Shown here: piece after piece, positions 47,616-60,900 of the stretch
How positions within the stretch are numbered: the first letter of the stretch is position 1
Layout: every line of letters starts with the position of its first letter
From: Ilex aquifolium
Taxonomy: Eukaryota; Streptophyta; Magnoliopsida; Aquifoliales; Aquifoliaceae
Direction: 5' to 3'
Assembly (NCBI GenBank): GCA_951799425.1
Contig: OX637395.1
Coordinates: 41,469,173 to 41,533,172 of the forward strand
Length of the DNA: 64,000 nucleotides
Notes under the pieces: model-generated
Databases searched by the model: none
What the model was told of the DNA's origin: nothing
Seen by the model: the letters and a program-made list of their open reading frames with translations, nothing else
Position numbers and translations under genes: made by a program

Positions 47616-48386
47616 TAGGGATGACAGTGGATCGAGTAAAAATGAGTATTCGTCCAAATCCGTCCCGTTTGGACTGGGAATGGACCATACGTATTAGACG
47701 GTGGACATATACAGGGATACCCGTATAAACCCGTGCGGGAATAAAGGTGGGGGTGAACTGACACTTATCCCCGCCCCGCCTCCGCCCCTCCCCGCTTTAC
47801 CTGTTATTATTATTATTATTATTTATATATACATGTTGTTGTGAATACAAATCTACATATTATTGAATGATTTTTTCTTTTAAAAATTATTTTGTTTTTT
47901 GATTTTTTTTCATGGTTTTGGCTTGTAAAAATGTAGATCTTTGTGTTTTTATATTTTTTTATGTTGAATTATGTTATGTTACATTATGTTGTGGTGCATG
48001 ATATTGTTTTGAATTTACAAGGGAGGCAAACTTTTAATTATATTATGTTGGATTATGTTGTAGACAAAGTTTTAATTATATTATGTTGAAAATGACAAAC
48101 TTTTAATATATTATGATATTTTATAATTATGTTGGATTATTTAGAATGTTAGATTTATTTAGAATTTTGGATTATATTGGTTTGACTTGGGCTTAGGCGG
48201 GTAAGGTGGACGGGGGTGGGGGGGGAGGTGAAGGTGGGGGACGGGGATTACAAATTTACCCGGGAACGGGAATAAAAACTATACTCATTAACGGGGATGG
48301 ACGGAAGATGGACGAATTTTTTTTAAACGGGTACGGAGATAGAGAATACACCTCTCGCCCCCCGTTTCTGTCCATTGCCATCCCTA
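47616..48386. mobile_element. hAT-type non-autonomous element, 771 bp
   Basis: The ends are TAGGGATGACAGTGG and, read back, TAGGGATGGCAATGG. The flanks TGCATGGG (47,608-47,615) and TGCATGAG (48,387-48,394) agree at seven of eight bases. The inner ends are GC-rich, with CCCGCCCC and ACGGGGATGG words in opposite orientation. Confidence 0.8.
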
Positions 48387-48590
48387 TGCATGAGACACTG
48401 ATTGGAATCTGTGTGCATGCATGGAGTTTTTTATTGGGAATGATTATTAGTCTTGAAGTATCAATAAACCATCCCACATTGTTTACTTACTTATTTTATT
48501 ATTATCATTAGTTGATTGAATAATTCCAGAAGTCTTTAGAATATTTATATACCCTCATGGATTCTGGAACTAGTTAGAACAATTATATTA

Positions 48591-48952
48591 GAGCATCTCC
48601 AACCATTACTCAAATTTTTACTCAAATTTAAATTAAAATTTGAGTAAAAAGCTTGATTTGATATAAAAGACTCCAATGGACAAACTCAAATTTAAAGAAA
48701 GAGAGACCCAAATTTAAATGAAGGCAAACCAAAATTTAAAAGGGAGTAAGGATGACCATTGGATCTTTAAAAGATATTGAAATCTCACCATTAAATATTT
48801 GAGTAAAGATTTGAGTCTCCCTTGATTTGAGTAAAAATATGAGTTTCCCTTGATTTGGTATAAGTTTGAGTCAAGGGTTGGAACAAGTTTTTTAAATGTT
48901 TTTACTCAAATTTAAATTTGAGTCTAAATTTGAGTAAGGGTTGGAGATGCTC
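48591..48952. mobile_element. Harbinger-type MITE, 362 bp
   Basis: The ends are GAGCATCTCCAACCATTACT and, read back, GAGCATCTCCAACCCTTACT, continuing into inverted CAAATTTAAATT arms. The flanks are TTA on both sides, the PIF/Harbinger-type target duplication. Confidence 0.85.
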
Positions 48953-50300
48953 TTAGAAGTATAATTGATACATGACAATAGTAGTCTTGTAGTAGAATTA
49001 GGATCATTTTATGCTTTGATGTATCGAAGTCATCATTGTAGCGATAAATCTGGTATTCATGCAAGACGAATGGCCCCAAGATTCTTAAGCTTTGGAATAA
49101 GAGTATCTCTAATAATACTCTATTTTAGAGAGTATATTTTTTTTGAAATATTTTAGACAACTCTAATGAGCCTGTCTAGATTTAACATAGATATCAACAA
49201 ACTTATAGTCTTTCAACGTCTTACGGCTCGGTTGAGTGGTTTTAAAAAATCGAAGCGTAATAATTTTGAAAACGAAATATACATTATAGAATTAATTAAC
49301 CAATAGATAAAAAAAATGATGATATGCAAATTCAAGAGGAAAAAAAATAACAATATCAAAATCATAAAGTCGCAGTTAACATAAAGATAATCCACTAAAA
49401 CTAAGGATTGAAGCAACAAACCCAACAATTCGAAGATGTGTGGTTCACAATATCCAACACAACACTGAAAAAAGCTAGAAATCAAGAGGACAAAGTTAAT
49501 CCATAAAACAAGGAGCGGAAAAAAAAAAAAAAAAGAACTTGTATGTGTATCCTTTTGACAGAATCCAACTGAAAGACCTATAATCCACCAAATGAATAAC
49601 ATAGACAATAATCCATTACCCATATCAATACCAGAAAATACATGTCCAAAAATGGTTAGTCGCAACACTTTGAACATGAAAGCAATATACTCATAAAATT
49701 CCAAAATCAGAAAAAATGAAAATGCAGACATATAATCAAGCGCATTTGAAACCAAAAAAATAAGTTTTGAGAAACCAGAACCAAGCAAGAATACCCAATG
49801 CTTACGAGTTAAAAAATGACAACAAACCCAATACATTAAAAACTAAGAAAGCCAGAAGAAAGAACAAAGCTTATGACCGAATCAAAGAAACATTGAGCAC
49901 TAAGAATGACAAAATCCAAGTGGAATAAAGGTTGAAATCAAGAAAAACAGAAAAACTTACCTCAATCAAGTAATCATGAAAGAAGAAGTGTAGGAGTTGA
50001 GTCGTCGTGTTCATATGTGAGACAATTTTATGCACCGTGGATAGTGGAGAGAACTGCAGTTGTACATCTAATTAATTATGATGAAAGACGAAAAGACAAT
50101 AATTTAATGCAATGAGTAATGTGCAAAGCCACATTATGACGTGTTTTTTTAAGGTTGTAAGCTCAAATAGAATAAGAAGATATCATTAACATTCTTGTTT
50201 CTAAGTGGCCAATTCAAGAGATGAAGCACTTATTAAAAATATGTAAATAGAAGTTCAAAAGTTTGTATAACCTTCACCATTAAAAATTATATTAATAATT
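48953..50300. other. Intergenic upstream of the reductase gene
   Basis: No supported gene. A 207-codon minus-strand frame at 49,213-49,836 is strongly hydrophobic, Phe/Leu-rich and low in complexity, as expected from T-rich DNA. Confidence 0.5.
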
Positions 50301-50311
50301 TTATAATAATT

Positions 50312-50318
50312 TATAAAA
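50312..50318 (+). promoter_or_regulatory. Candidate TATA box of the reductase gene
   Basis: TATAAAA, 160 bases before the start codon, in very AT-rich DNA, so specificity is low. Confidence 0.35.
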
Positions 50319-50477
50319 GATAGTGTTGGCATTAATTGTTTTATCAAGGGTATTATAGTCAATCAAATAGTGTTGGTATAGGTAGATGCGTCGGTTGAAC
50401 TTACCCCTAAAATCGAATGAAATAGTGCCGAAGAGTTTGTATACCTACATCTGGACAAAATTGAAGAAACAACGGCG

Positions 50478-53223
50478 ATGAAGAGCAGGATACTGATAGT
50501 AGGAGTGACGGGAAATCTAGGGTTTGAACTCGCCAGAGCCAGTCTCGATTCGTCGCACCCCACATTCGGCCTTGTCAGAGACTCAGCTTTCTCTGACCCA
50601 AACAAATCCAAAAAGCTTGAAATTCTCTCCCAAGGCGGTGCCACCTTTCTCAAGGTCCTCAACTCTCTCAATCTAGGTCTATTATCTCTCTAACTATCCT
50701 TAGAAATAATCAATTGTTCTTTGATGTTTGAGTTTTTAGGGTTCATTGCAAGATGAAGCGAGGCTTGTTGAAGCAATCAAGCAAGTCGACGTTGTGATTT
50801 GCGCCGTCAATTCAAAGCAGGTCCTCGACCAGAGGCTTCTCATTGCAGCCATTAAATGCGCTGGTTGCGTTAAGGTTATCCTTTTTCTCGGGTTCTAACA
50901 CTCCGCTCAGTGTTGTACTATCAGTATAACAATTAAACCTTCACCTAATTACTTGCAATAATTTTAGCATGATTTTGCATGTTTTCATGTAATATAGTTG
51001 TTGTTCATATACGATTTAGATTGGAAATGATGAAAATGTTGATTATGGCTACCTTTCGCAATCTTTAAAGCTGTAATTGGGGCAGGGGATCCATTTCTTG
51101 AAATTATAATTGGAGAAAATTGTTGAGCTAGAGTGGGTCGAATGCAGCTAAACCGTTCCCCTCTTAAGGACATGGGTTGACACCTTTAATCATGGTCTGA
51201 TGAAATTTTTGGTAGATTGTATACTTTATTTTTCAGAGGTAAAATGTATATACTCAGTGCTATGTGGTAGGTCTTTCAGTAGTAGTTTAATTGAAGTTTA
51301 CAAGAAATCTTTGAGACATATGAAGTTTGTATAAGCAAGATATGTAGAGTTGTCCAATATTATGTGAATTTAATTGTTCTTGTTTACAGTGTTCTTTCCC
51401 ACCAAAAAAATGTCAGTGTGTCTTCTACAAGATGTACAATGTTGCATTTGTCAAAACACTCAGGTAGGCACGGAATGTGCTAAATCAAGACAGGCCCCCT
51501 TAGATACATGTTTTTACTGTTCCCATTTAGTATAGTTACAATCCTTGTATCTCAATTATCACACAGCAAAAAAAGCCACTTAGGTAGGAACATATGGTCT
51601 GATTTCGAAGATTAATGATGAAGACACAAAAAAATTGGTGGTCAATAAAATGTCTAAGCTAGCTCTACCACCAAGTTTTTTCTTCCTCATGGTTGGGAGT
51701 TGAGACCTAGTGATATGAGGTTTCAAGAGTAAATTCATAGTGTCCTAATCTCTAGATTCGACTATACACACTGAAAGGAGGTTTCAAGAGTAAATTCATA
51801 GTGTCCTAATCTCTAGATTCGACTGGCCCTGACTATACACACTGAAGCTCACTCTCACACTTTTCACTTCCATAGGGGATGGTGATATGTATGAATTACC
51901 CTGAAAGGAAGATATCTATGAAAAAGAGTCATATAAGAAAGTTTTCCAGGTGCAAGACTGGTCCATTTTTTGAATGAGGTGACATTAATTGCAAATTATT
52001 GCAGAGGTTCATTCCAGCAGAATTCGGATCTGATCCTGACAAGACTCAGATATCTGACTTGGACAACAATTTCTATTCTAGAAAAGGTGAGATTCGACGT
52101 CTTATAGAAGCTGAAGGAATTCCACACACCTATATCTCCTGCAACTTCTACATGAGCTACCTCCTTCCATCATTGGTTCAACCTGGCCTAAAAGCCCCGC
52201 CAAGGGACAAAGTCATGGTATTTGGGGATGGAAGTGTTAAAGGTTTGCTGGACCGCATTTATGCAGCTTCGTTATCTTAATTTGGTGGGATAATATTTTC
52301 TTATTTTCTCTGAAACTGGGAAATTTGAGTATATTGCTGCAACTTGCATGTTCTGCAGGAGTCTTTGTTAAGGAAAGTGATGTTGCTGCCTTTACCATCA
52401 GTGCTGTTGATGACCCACATACACTGAATAAGGTGCTATATCTGAGGCCCCCAGGAAATGTTTACTCAATAAATGAGCTAGTTGAGATTTGGGAGAGTAA
52501 GATTGGGAAGAAGCTTGAGAAGATATACATGTCAGAGGAAGAGCTTCTTATGAAAATTAGAGGTAAGTCAGTACTTCAAATAATGTACACTACGATTCTC
52601 GAAGTTGCACTGGTACTCTGCCAATTTTAAGACACCATCGAAGCAGTTGAAATCCACTTAACAAAATCTTTGGTCTCAGTTCAAATGGCATTAAGGCACG
52701 AACTCACTAATATCTCTTGCCTGAAATTAGAAAATCGCTGTTAGAAAATAAGGACAATTTTTTTTGCATTTCCAATTGATTTTTTGGTGGTGTTAGACTT
52801 CATAGAATTCAAAATGTCATGAATAAGAAAAGGTTATATTTAACTTTTTTTTATATATATATACATATTTTTCACTTTTTTTTTTTTCCCACTCAAACCC
52901 TTTGAGTTTTGTCAAAATAATAAGGTAACCTCCTGACATTTGCAAAATGACTTGCCGACCTGTTACATTTGAAAATTTTGTAATTGAAATACCCTTCTCT
53001 TTCAAGTTGAAAAGTGGAGAGGCTTGACTAAGACTGCCAATCTTGTTACATTACAGAAACTCCATATCCATACAACATGGAGATGGTTTTCATATATTCC
53101 GCATTTGTAAAGGGAGACCAGACATACTTTGATATCGATCCATCTAGAGCAGTGGAGGGGACAGAGCTTTATCCACATCTGAAATACACCACCATAAGCG
53201 AGTATTTAAATACCCTATTGTAA
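50478..53223 (+). CDS. Isoflavone-reductase/PCBER-like NADPH-dependent reductase
   Basis: A cytosolic NmrA-like, atypical short-chain reductase of the family that includes phenylcoumaran benzylic ether reductase, isoflavone reductase and eugenol synthase. The five exons are 50,478-50,654, 50,740-50,874, 52,005-52,242, 52,359-52,562 and 53,057-53,223: 306 residues, matching the family's usual length of about 308, all in phase. The N-terminus has GVTGNLG (9-15) for the dinucleotide and LVR with Arg34 for the NADP phosphate. KQVDVVICAV and RFIPAEFGSDPD follow, then the catalytic Lys131 in SRKGEIRR, EAEGIPHTYIS, APPRDKVMVFGDG, AVDDPHTLNKVLY and YPHLKYTTISEYL. No lesion is seen. The exact substrate cannot be read from the sequence; enzymes of this family act on lignan, neolignan and phenylpropanoid compounds. 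Intron 2 is 1.1 kb and carries a short tandem duplication. Confidence 0.92.
51717..51845 (+). repeat. Tandem duplication in intron 2 of the reductase gene
   Basis: A unit of about 61 bp, starting GAGGTTTCAAGAGTAAATTC, is repeated at once; the second copy carries a short GGCCCTGACT insertion. Confidence 0.85.
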
Positions 53224-55839
53224 GACTATTTATTACTACTTTCTAGTTAATTGAAATTGATCCTTTCTTGTCTAACTAGCTCACATATCTCAGATTTTGG
53301 GGGAAGAAAAAAAAAAAATTTTCTGAAATCGAATGAATGTATTGAAAGAGTTTCTTCTTAGGCTTATGTTGGCAGGGCTGCAGTACAGTTTGTCTTTTGC
53401 TTATACCTGCATGGCAGACATGCCTATTATAGAACTAGTAGCTGCACACGTGTGCTGCACATGAATAATTTTGAGTTATAATTTTAATTTAATAATTTTA
53501 TATGCTTTTCAATGTTTATTTGTGCAACAAAGTTTTTAGCTATAGTTTTTGTACTATTTATTATTTAGGAACATGACACTTTGGAAGTGAATACAAAAGA
53601 ACAAGTGTATATTTGAGAAATAATTGATAAATTGAATATCATAGCCTATTTAGTTTGAAGTATTCCTGCAAAAAAAAAAACTTTGTAATTGTAAGAAAGT
53701 CTCTTTAGCTCCTATACCAAAAACAGATAAAAGATAACATAATTTTTAAAAAAACAAATGCGAGATTACAAAAATAAAGAGAAAAATAAAACATGAAAAG
53801 TCTAGATGAAATATTGTTTAAAGTGTTATTATAATAAAATGGACCATAATATCCACTTGACTTCAAACCAAATTATCGCAATAAAGAATTAAAATAATTG
53901 AAATATTGTCTTAAGTTTATCATAATAGTGTATAGAAATAGAACATCAAAGTGAAACTAAGTTTTAAAGCATATAAGAAATTTGATTTTGAATTTCTCAA
54001 GAAAACTAACGTGGAGGGGGTGCAAAGAAAAATAACAAAGGGTTATGTGGCCAGCCTTAGTGGGCTAACCAATTTCGACATCTTAAACATTGAAATATTT
54101 TGCTTCCCGTTAGATCTAAAAAATATTTCCATATGATTAATAGGCAAAATTCCTATTGCCAATAACTCTCATTTGGTTGCGTAAAGTTTATTTTTCTCAT
54201 ATTAATGTCTTTCAATATTTTGCACATATTACTCACAAACACACACCAATGCAATCATTTTACCACAAACAAGTAGCTCTTAGTTGAAAACATAATTAGT
54301 TAGGCTTTCTTAGGACCCATTTCGAAAGGAGATCATATTCAAGTTTTTGGGGGAGATAAAAGGACGAATTTTCTGTTTCCTTGTCAATGAACTTTAAATA
54401 ACTTTAAGAATTTGTTAAATAAAAAATAGATAGAATAAATTAGAGAATGATATACTTGCAACTTGAAAAAAATAGTTTAAAGAGAAGGATAGGTACTTGA
54501 AATTTGACCCACCCAACTCTTACTGCATAATTCATATCAATAAGTGGCCAGGAAAAAAGTGAAATTCATTGTTATAGGATTGAGTTGGATTTATAGAATC
54601 ATGGCTTCAACATTGTTTAGGATCGACCGACTTTAATAGAATCATATTAAAAGAAATTAGAGAATGACATAATCATGTGATAGATGACATTATACATAGA
54701 AATATAGGCCAGAAACAAACTATAAACCATGGATACGCAAAACATAATTACAACATCAAAAACTTGATAACAAAATTATAAAAATTCCATCGGTAACAAC
54801 TAAAAAAAAAAAAGTGCCATATTGTTTCATGGGTTGCATTGGCCCTCTCATGAATAAGGTCATCAAAGAGATACCCAGCAACCATACTATGCCTGCAATG
54901 ATACTATATTCGTACCGACTTCAAGAAGATCATTAAGAAATTAAAGTATTCAGTATCTGATACTAATTTAACTCTTGATTGTATAAACCTGAAAAAGTTG
55001 GAAATAATACCATCACAATAGCATCATGCCTTAAAATGTCTATAGGGTTTAATCTAAACCTCAACCCACATAAGAAAACTAATTATATACAAATCAGTAG
55101 CCAATATCTAATCCAAAAAATTCATTGTGTAATCAAAAGAGATCCTAAAGAAAATTAAGTAATTGAACAGGTAAAATTCATTGCATAATCAAAAAAGATC
55201 TCAATAACATCAAGTAATTGAACACATAATCAAATACTATGACAGTGGTTGGTGTTGTGAGCATTCACAATCAATGTCTTGTCCCAAGCATACATAACCA
55301 CCAATTGTCTAACTTCAATGCCCCTAATTGTAAACTTGAAGCTGCAAAAATAACCAAGCAAAAAAAAATCAATAAACTATAAATAAAATAATCAAACAGG
55401 ACAAAAAAGAAAACATGAACATAATTTTGGAAGACAAGTAAATTAGTGAGATTGGTAGAGTAAATTGGATATAAAAAAGTTTTGAAATCTAACATAAATC
55501 AAACTAAACCAAGCCTTATGTCCTAATCTTCTGAAATCTAACATAATGGTAGAAAATCAATTCGTGTTTATGAGAACCCGCTAATTGTAAACAAAAATCA
55601 AATCTAGAACACGAAGAAAACAAATACCCAATAACATGTGATCATTTATGCTCTGTATCTAATGAGATCTTTCCCGAAGATGAGATGACGGAATTTTGGG
55701 CGGAAGGTAAAAAGGGAGGCAATTGGAAAGAGAGGAAAAAAGGGAGCCCCACATTAAGTAGAATAAAGTAGGCAGATGGAGAGACATGTAAGGGGGTGCA
55801 TGAGTAGTGGGAAAAAAGATAAGGTTATATTTAAAACTA
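53224..55839. other. Intergenic, no gene seen
   Basis: AT-rich sequence between the reductase gene and the Helitron cluster. Nothing coding is supported. Confidence 0.55.
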
Positions 55840-56433
55840 CTAGTTATTGTCTGTGCCTGAAGGCACAAAGTAATAAAAATGGTAAACAATAAATATATTT
55901 GTATTCATATTCAAAATTAAGTCACAAACATAGAGGAGAGATAAATGAATTTAAGCATCAGTTGTAGTGGGGGTGAGAGGTGGTGGGCGGTAGTGGTGGT
56001 GGTAGGAGACGGTGATGGTTGTGGTGGGTGGCAATGACCGTGGTGGCGGTGATGGCGGCGAGGGCAGCAGGGATGGTGGTGGTGGCGGCGGCGACGGTGG
56101 TGGTTGTGGTGATGGTGACAGTGGTGGCGATGGTGGTGGTTGTAGTGGTGGCGACGGTGGGGGGGTGGCGGCGGCGGTGGTGGTGGCGGTGGGGCAGTTT
56201 CAAACACTATTATTTTTTTTAAAGTATTTTTGAGAAATAATTTCTAAAAGTACTTTTAAAAAATCACTTCAAACACACCCTTAGGGGTCTATTTTTTCTA
56301 TTGAATTTAGGGTGTTAATATTAGCCGTTAAATTAACTTTAAAGTAAAATTTAAAGCGATCTGAACCGCGAATAGCAAAAGTCATTTTGTTTATCTTTTG
56401 AGATTTGAATTGTAAGCTACTTTATTATATAGA
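55840..56433 (-). mobile_element. Non-autonomous Helitron H3 with CCACCA-type minisatellite
   Basis: On the minus strand it starts TCTATATAATAAAGTAGC after an A and ends with hairpin GTGCCTTCAGGCAC, then AGACAATAACTAG before a T. The array (about 55,965-56,200) is GGTGGT/GGCGGC on the plus strand. Both terminal regions match H1 and H2. At 594 bp it is the shortest of the three. Confidence 0.85.
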
Positions 56434-56895
56434 TTATTTAGAAATAAAAATAAGAAAACAAAAAGGTTGGATGCAAATTAGATAAGGTATTATTCTATTC
56501 AATAAGGTCAGTATTAAGTTATATTTTATAGTAGTATAGATATAGATTTATTCATTATACTTATAATTGAATAATTATTCCTAAAATATGAATGGTCTAA
56601 GAGTTAAATTAAAAAATAGGATATGATTGTCTTTATATAATTGTTTAAGGATAGAAAAGGAAAATAAATTTTTTTCTGTGTAAAATGTTTTTAGAAGTAG
56701 TATAGATATAGATATAGATATAGATGTAGATAGACAAATATAGATGAATTTATGAATTTAATATAAATTAGTATTAGAAGGAAATTAAAGAGAGGAGTAT
56801 GAAAGGGTAGGATATAAGAGGTATTAGTTCTTTTATTAAGGCTATTTAAGTCAATCAAAAGTTTTTCACTTTTATTGACATTTTATATATATATA
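56434..56895 (-). mobile_element. Stacked Helitron 5' ends
   Basis: On the minus strand two further typical starts are visible: TCTATACTACTATAAAATAT from 56,540 and TCTATACTACTTCTAAAAAC from 56,706, each after an A and within ATATCTATATC repeats. Their own 3' ends were not found, so they are truncated or nested. Confidence 0.5.
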
Positions 56896-57849
56896 CTAGT
56901 AATTGTCCGTGCCTAAAGGCACTATGTAACAAATAAAAAACCGCAAATAAATGTTCTTCCTTGTCAACCTAATCTTTGTTGCTTCCTTGAATTTTAGATG
57001 ACCAAGTCGTTAACTATTCCTCAAAGCAATGATACCGAATTTTCTTACTTAGTGCATAATTAAATCAAAAAACATATAATAAACCAACCACAATAATCAT
57101 AAACTTTTCAAAGCCACAAAATTCACAGTCATACATTCCCAATTATGATATTTACCTAATATTTTATATACGAATCTTATGCGAGATAACTTGATTGTAG
57201 ACTAAAAGCACCACATGAAATTAGGATAAAAATAAATAACAGCTTTACATAATTTGAATCCAATAAAAACAACTACTGGATTATAATCTCTCTTTCACGA
57301 AATGTGCTTCCATTGGCTTTGAAGAGAAAATCAAGCCCACGTTTGTATAGATCCAATCAATGGAGCCTTTGCCGCCTAAACTACAATGAAGAAATCAAAA
57401 TTATAATATCACATAGATGTAAAAATCATTCTTAGTATCTTTTAACACAAAGATCATCCCTATATAGTTATAGCATTATACCATGACAGACTGAAGTAAT
57501 ACATTTCGGTACAACTTCTGTTGAAAATCTCACCGAATGGAAGTAACAACTCTACAATAGCAAAATAATTCCAAACTATGAACGTATAAAACCCCAATGT
57601 CACCACCGATTCATAATATATTCCAAGGTTTAAAAAAATATAATTTCATATCACTCAAAAAAATATAACTTCGCAACACTATTTCTTAACTTCATGCAAG
57701 ATTCATGTACTTAAAACTGGGAAATAAAGAAAAAAGACACAATCATAATTGTTTACTACAACAAAGTATCAAAAGAAAGTAATCAAACTATACTACCACA
57801 CTCTCATTCGTCCTGTAGAACTTGAGAAGTGGATTCATGCACCTAACGT

Positions 57850-57960
57850 ACTACTCAAGCATTGCAACCATGGACTGTCCTCTATGGCTATCCTCTTTGC
57901 TGCCTCGATTGTTTCATCCAACTCTCGTCTCCCCTCATTCAACAACCTTCTAAAAATTGA
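57850..57960 (-). other. Exon-like patch in the large Helitron
   Basis: On the minus strand a frame reads RRELDETIEAAKRIAIEDSP, then WLQCLSSTLGA and a stop, with balanced base composition unlike its surroundings. It looks like the last exon of a host gene picked up by the element. I do not recognise the protein. Confidence 0.35.
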
Positions 57961-60900
57961 CCAACATATCAACACATCATAAATTTTCCATAGATTAGTA
58001 ATATCCAACAACTCTTACCTCATTTTTTTCCTATTGAGAAATAGTAAACTACTTGTTATTAAAAATCATAGAAAATAGATAATCTACATTAACAAACAAA
58101 ACTATGGGTTTACTTAATTGAATCCATAAAGTGAAAAACAAAATTTTAATTGTTAAAACCTTAAAAATAATTCATTATTTCACAACATAAAATCCACAAA
58201 AATAAACACATTCATTCATCATCCATATATATATCTAGAGGGATATGAGGAGAAACCCACAATAGTGTAAGCAAAGTTGCAATTCCTAAAAGTGGTAGCA
58301 CAATGAATTCAATCCATAAAGAAGGCTAGCTAGAAACGATTGCAATATAAATTATATGCCCATTCAATGCATAGAACATAATCTAAACCATATAAAAACT
58401 AATCCAATTTCATGACTCCAAACCAAGCCAATTCACTTTGTCCCAGCTGAATATTAATTGCCTATATGCACGATTTTGAATCAAATAACCAAAACAATCA
58501 ACAGTTGATCATTGCAATGTTTAGCATGGATCAATCACAATTGCCAAACGTCATTAACATTCAATTTATGCAAAAAAAAAAAATCAACCTAATTGATACA
58601 TTGTACGCGAAAATTTCCCAAAAAAAAAAAAAGGTAAATAAAAAATGAAACTCATCCATGTTAAACAGCTACATACATATGTTGTCAATGCATTAGGACT
58701 ATGCATTAGGAGGGAACATGGGTTTTTTAGCTATCCAACGTGTCAACATATATGTACAGTAAAATAAGAAAAATAGTTTTCTTTTGTTGCAAAAGAATTG
58801 TGAGCTTGATATATGAGTTTGCCTCATACAAAAGTAATAAGTGAGTTTAATATAGAAAGCTTGGGGCAACTGTATTTACCATGCAACGATCCTTTGTTTT
58901 ATATTCCATAGAAACAAAGGTTTACTCTAACTTTTCTTTAAACAAAAAATAAGTATGCTTAATAACTGAAAAGATAATTATCAAAATCATTATGTCAATG
59001 TCTTTAAATCCCATAACATGAATTCAATAGAAACAACTTGGCATATCCCAACAACTACTTATTACCCCATCACACGATATATGTCATGTTTTTGTGCTAA
59101 TCACACCCCCCCAACTTGAGTTTTGCTAGTCCCTAGCAAACATTATTTCAAACCACGGCTATAACCTACATTAAACATCCATTTATACAAGCAAACATTC
59201 AAACACTCAAAAAGCATAAATCACATTGCAATTAAAATAAATAGCTTTGGGCAATGATAAAACGAAACAACTGTGGTATTTCATTGATCATTTCAAGAAA
59301 ACAAAAATTAATTATAAAAAAAGGTATGCTTGAGATTCAATTTATATGTTCTATCTATCACAAAAATCCAAAATACCAATTACAAATACCCACAGAGTAG
59401 GGAAAACATAATTACTTGTTAACGGATGTAGTTGAAATTGTTCAAGTTGAATGACAATGACCACATGAAATTATTAAAACTGAGAGAGAGATATCAAGAG
59501 AAATAATCGCACAAACTGTTTCCAAACAATGATATGCCAGCAAGAAAGTTCACAAGCTCAATAAAGGGGAAAAAAGAAGAAAATGAACAAAACCTTAGAA
59601 ATCTCTTATGGACAACCTTTAACGAAATATATAAGCCCATTGTGAGACTTACCTTGAAGCCCTTGTTGAAAGACAACAAATGAGAATGAACTTAGTTCCT
59701 CTAAATCCATCATCATTTAAAGTAACTGGCTCCCTAAACAATAAAAATTCTTATGAAACATAATCAATAATGAAGCAAATGCAATCAATAATGAAGCAAA
59801 TGCATTATTGATGATGCAAGTCACAATAAGGAACATGGATTCAAACATTGATGTCAATAAAATGGTGAACTGTCATATTCAATTAGGAAAAAGTAAATAT
59901 GATATTCACACCATAGATATCAAAAAGTAAACCTAACATTTCCATCACCAAAAAGTTTGTTTGTCATATACCGTGGATGTCGATTACACGAATTCAAATC
60001 ATAACAACAAAACTAATTCAATAACATTAAATAAGGGAAATAGTAAATGGTGGTGGGTTATGGTGGTCTAAGGGTGGAACTGGCTTGCTGTTAACCTTGG
60101 TATAATTTTGATTGGTAGGTTACTCAAGTACCTTACAATCCTTTTGTCCAACACATTATATTTACTTTATCAAATTAACAGTGGGTGGTTTAAGTACCAT
60201 ATAATCCTTTTGTCAAATGCATTATATACTAACAATAATTTTAATTCAATAATCAGGGTGGTGGTGGCTGGAGGTGGAGGTGCAAGGGCTGGAAATGTTT
60301 GGAGAGGAGAGATAGAGAGAGGATGCAGGGTTTTGTGTTTGATTCTGTCTGCGTGTGTGTGAAGCAGCGTGTGTCAATTTTTGTGAGTGTGTGTGAAAGG
60401 TTGCAGGGGTTAGGACAGAGGGTAAGAGAGATAGGTAAGGTGGTGATGGTGGCTAGGGACAAAGAAGGAGGATTGGAAAAAAGAACTATCAATCCTATAA
60501 GATTCCAGTTCAAAAAATTTTGTAACTCATTTGTAACAAACAAATACCAAAATTTCAATTCAAGAAATGAAAAGGTGTAATAGGAAGAATTCTTACCAAA
60601 GTGCTTCATCACTGATTCCATGAGTGAAGCATTACCAAAGCGCTTCTCAACCTTCAAAACACACACATATCCTCCTCTTAATCAAGTAGTATTGTAAACC
60701 CTTAACACCAAAGAAATTAAACTATGAAAATCACGAATCAAAAGTGTGCCTATTGTTCATTCAATCCAAATAATCATGTTTCCGTGAGAAATTTCATCAA
60801 ACTAACCATGTGCATAACCAAAGATGTAGAACACAAAAAAAATGTCAATCTGTGTAACATTATTTATCAAATATCTAATAATTAGTACAAATTTGCTTAT

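Noticed and set aside
49213..49836. 207-codon minus-strand hydrophobic frame resembling a membrane protein
   Set aside because: Phe/Leu/Ile runs follow from T-rich DNA, there is no recognisable motif, and no leader or splice structure supports it.
55917..56233. Gly/Val-rich and His/Pro-rich frames on both strands
   Set aside because: They come from the minisatellite of Helitron H3.
60253..60666. 137-codon minus-strand frame in the large Helitron
   Set aside because: It overlaps CA/GT-rich sequence and an opposite-strand frame; no family was recognised, so it is mentioned only as a gene-like patch of the element.
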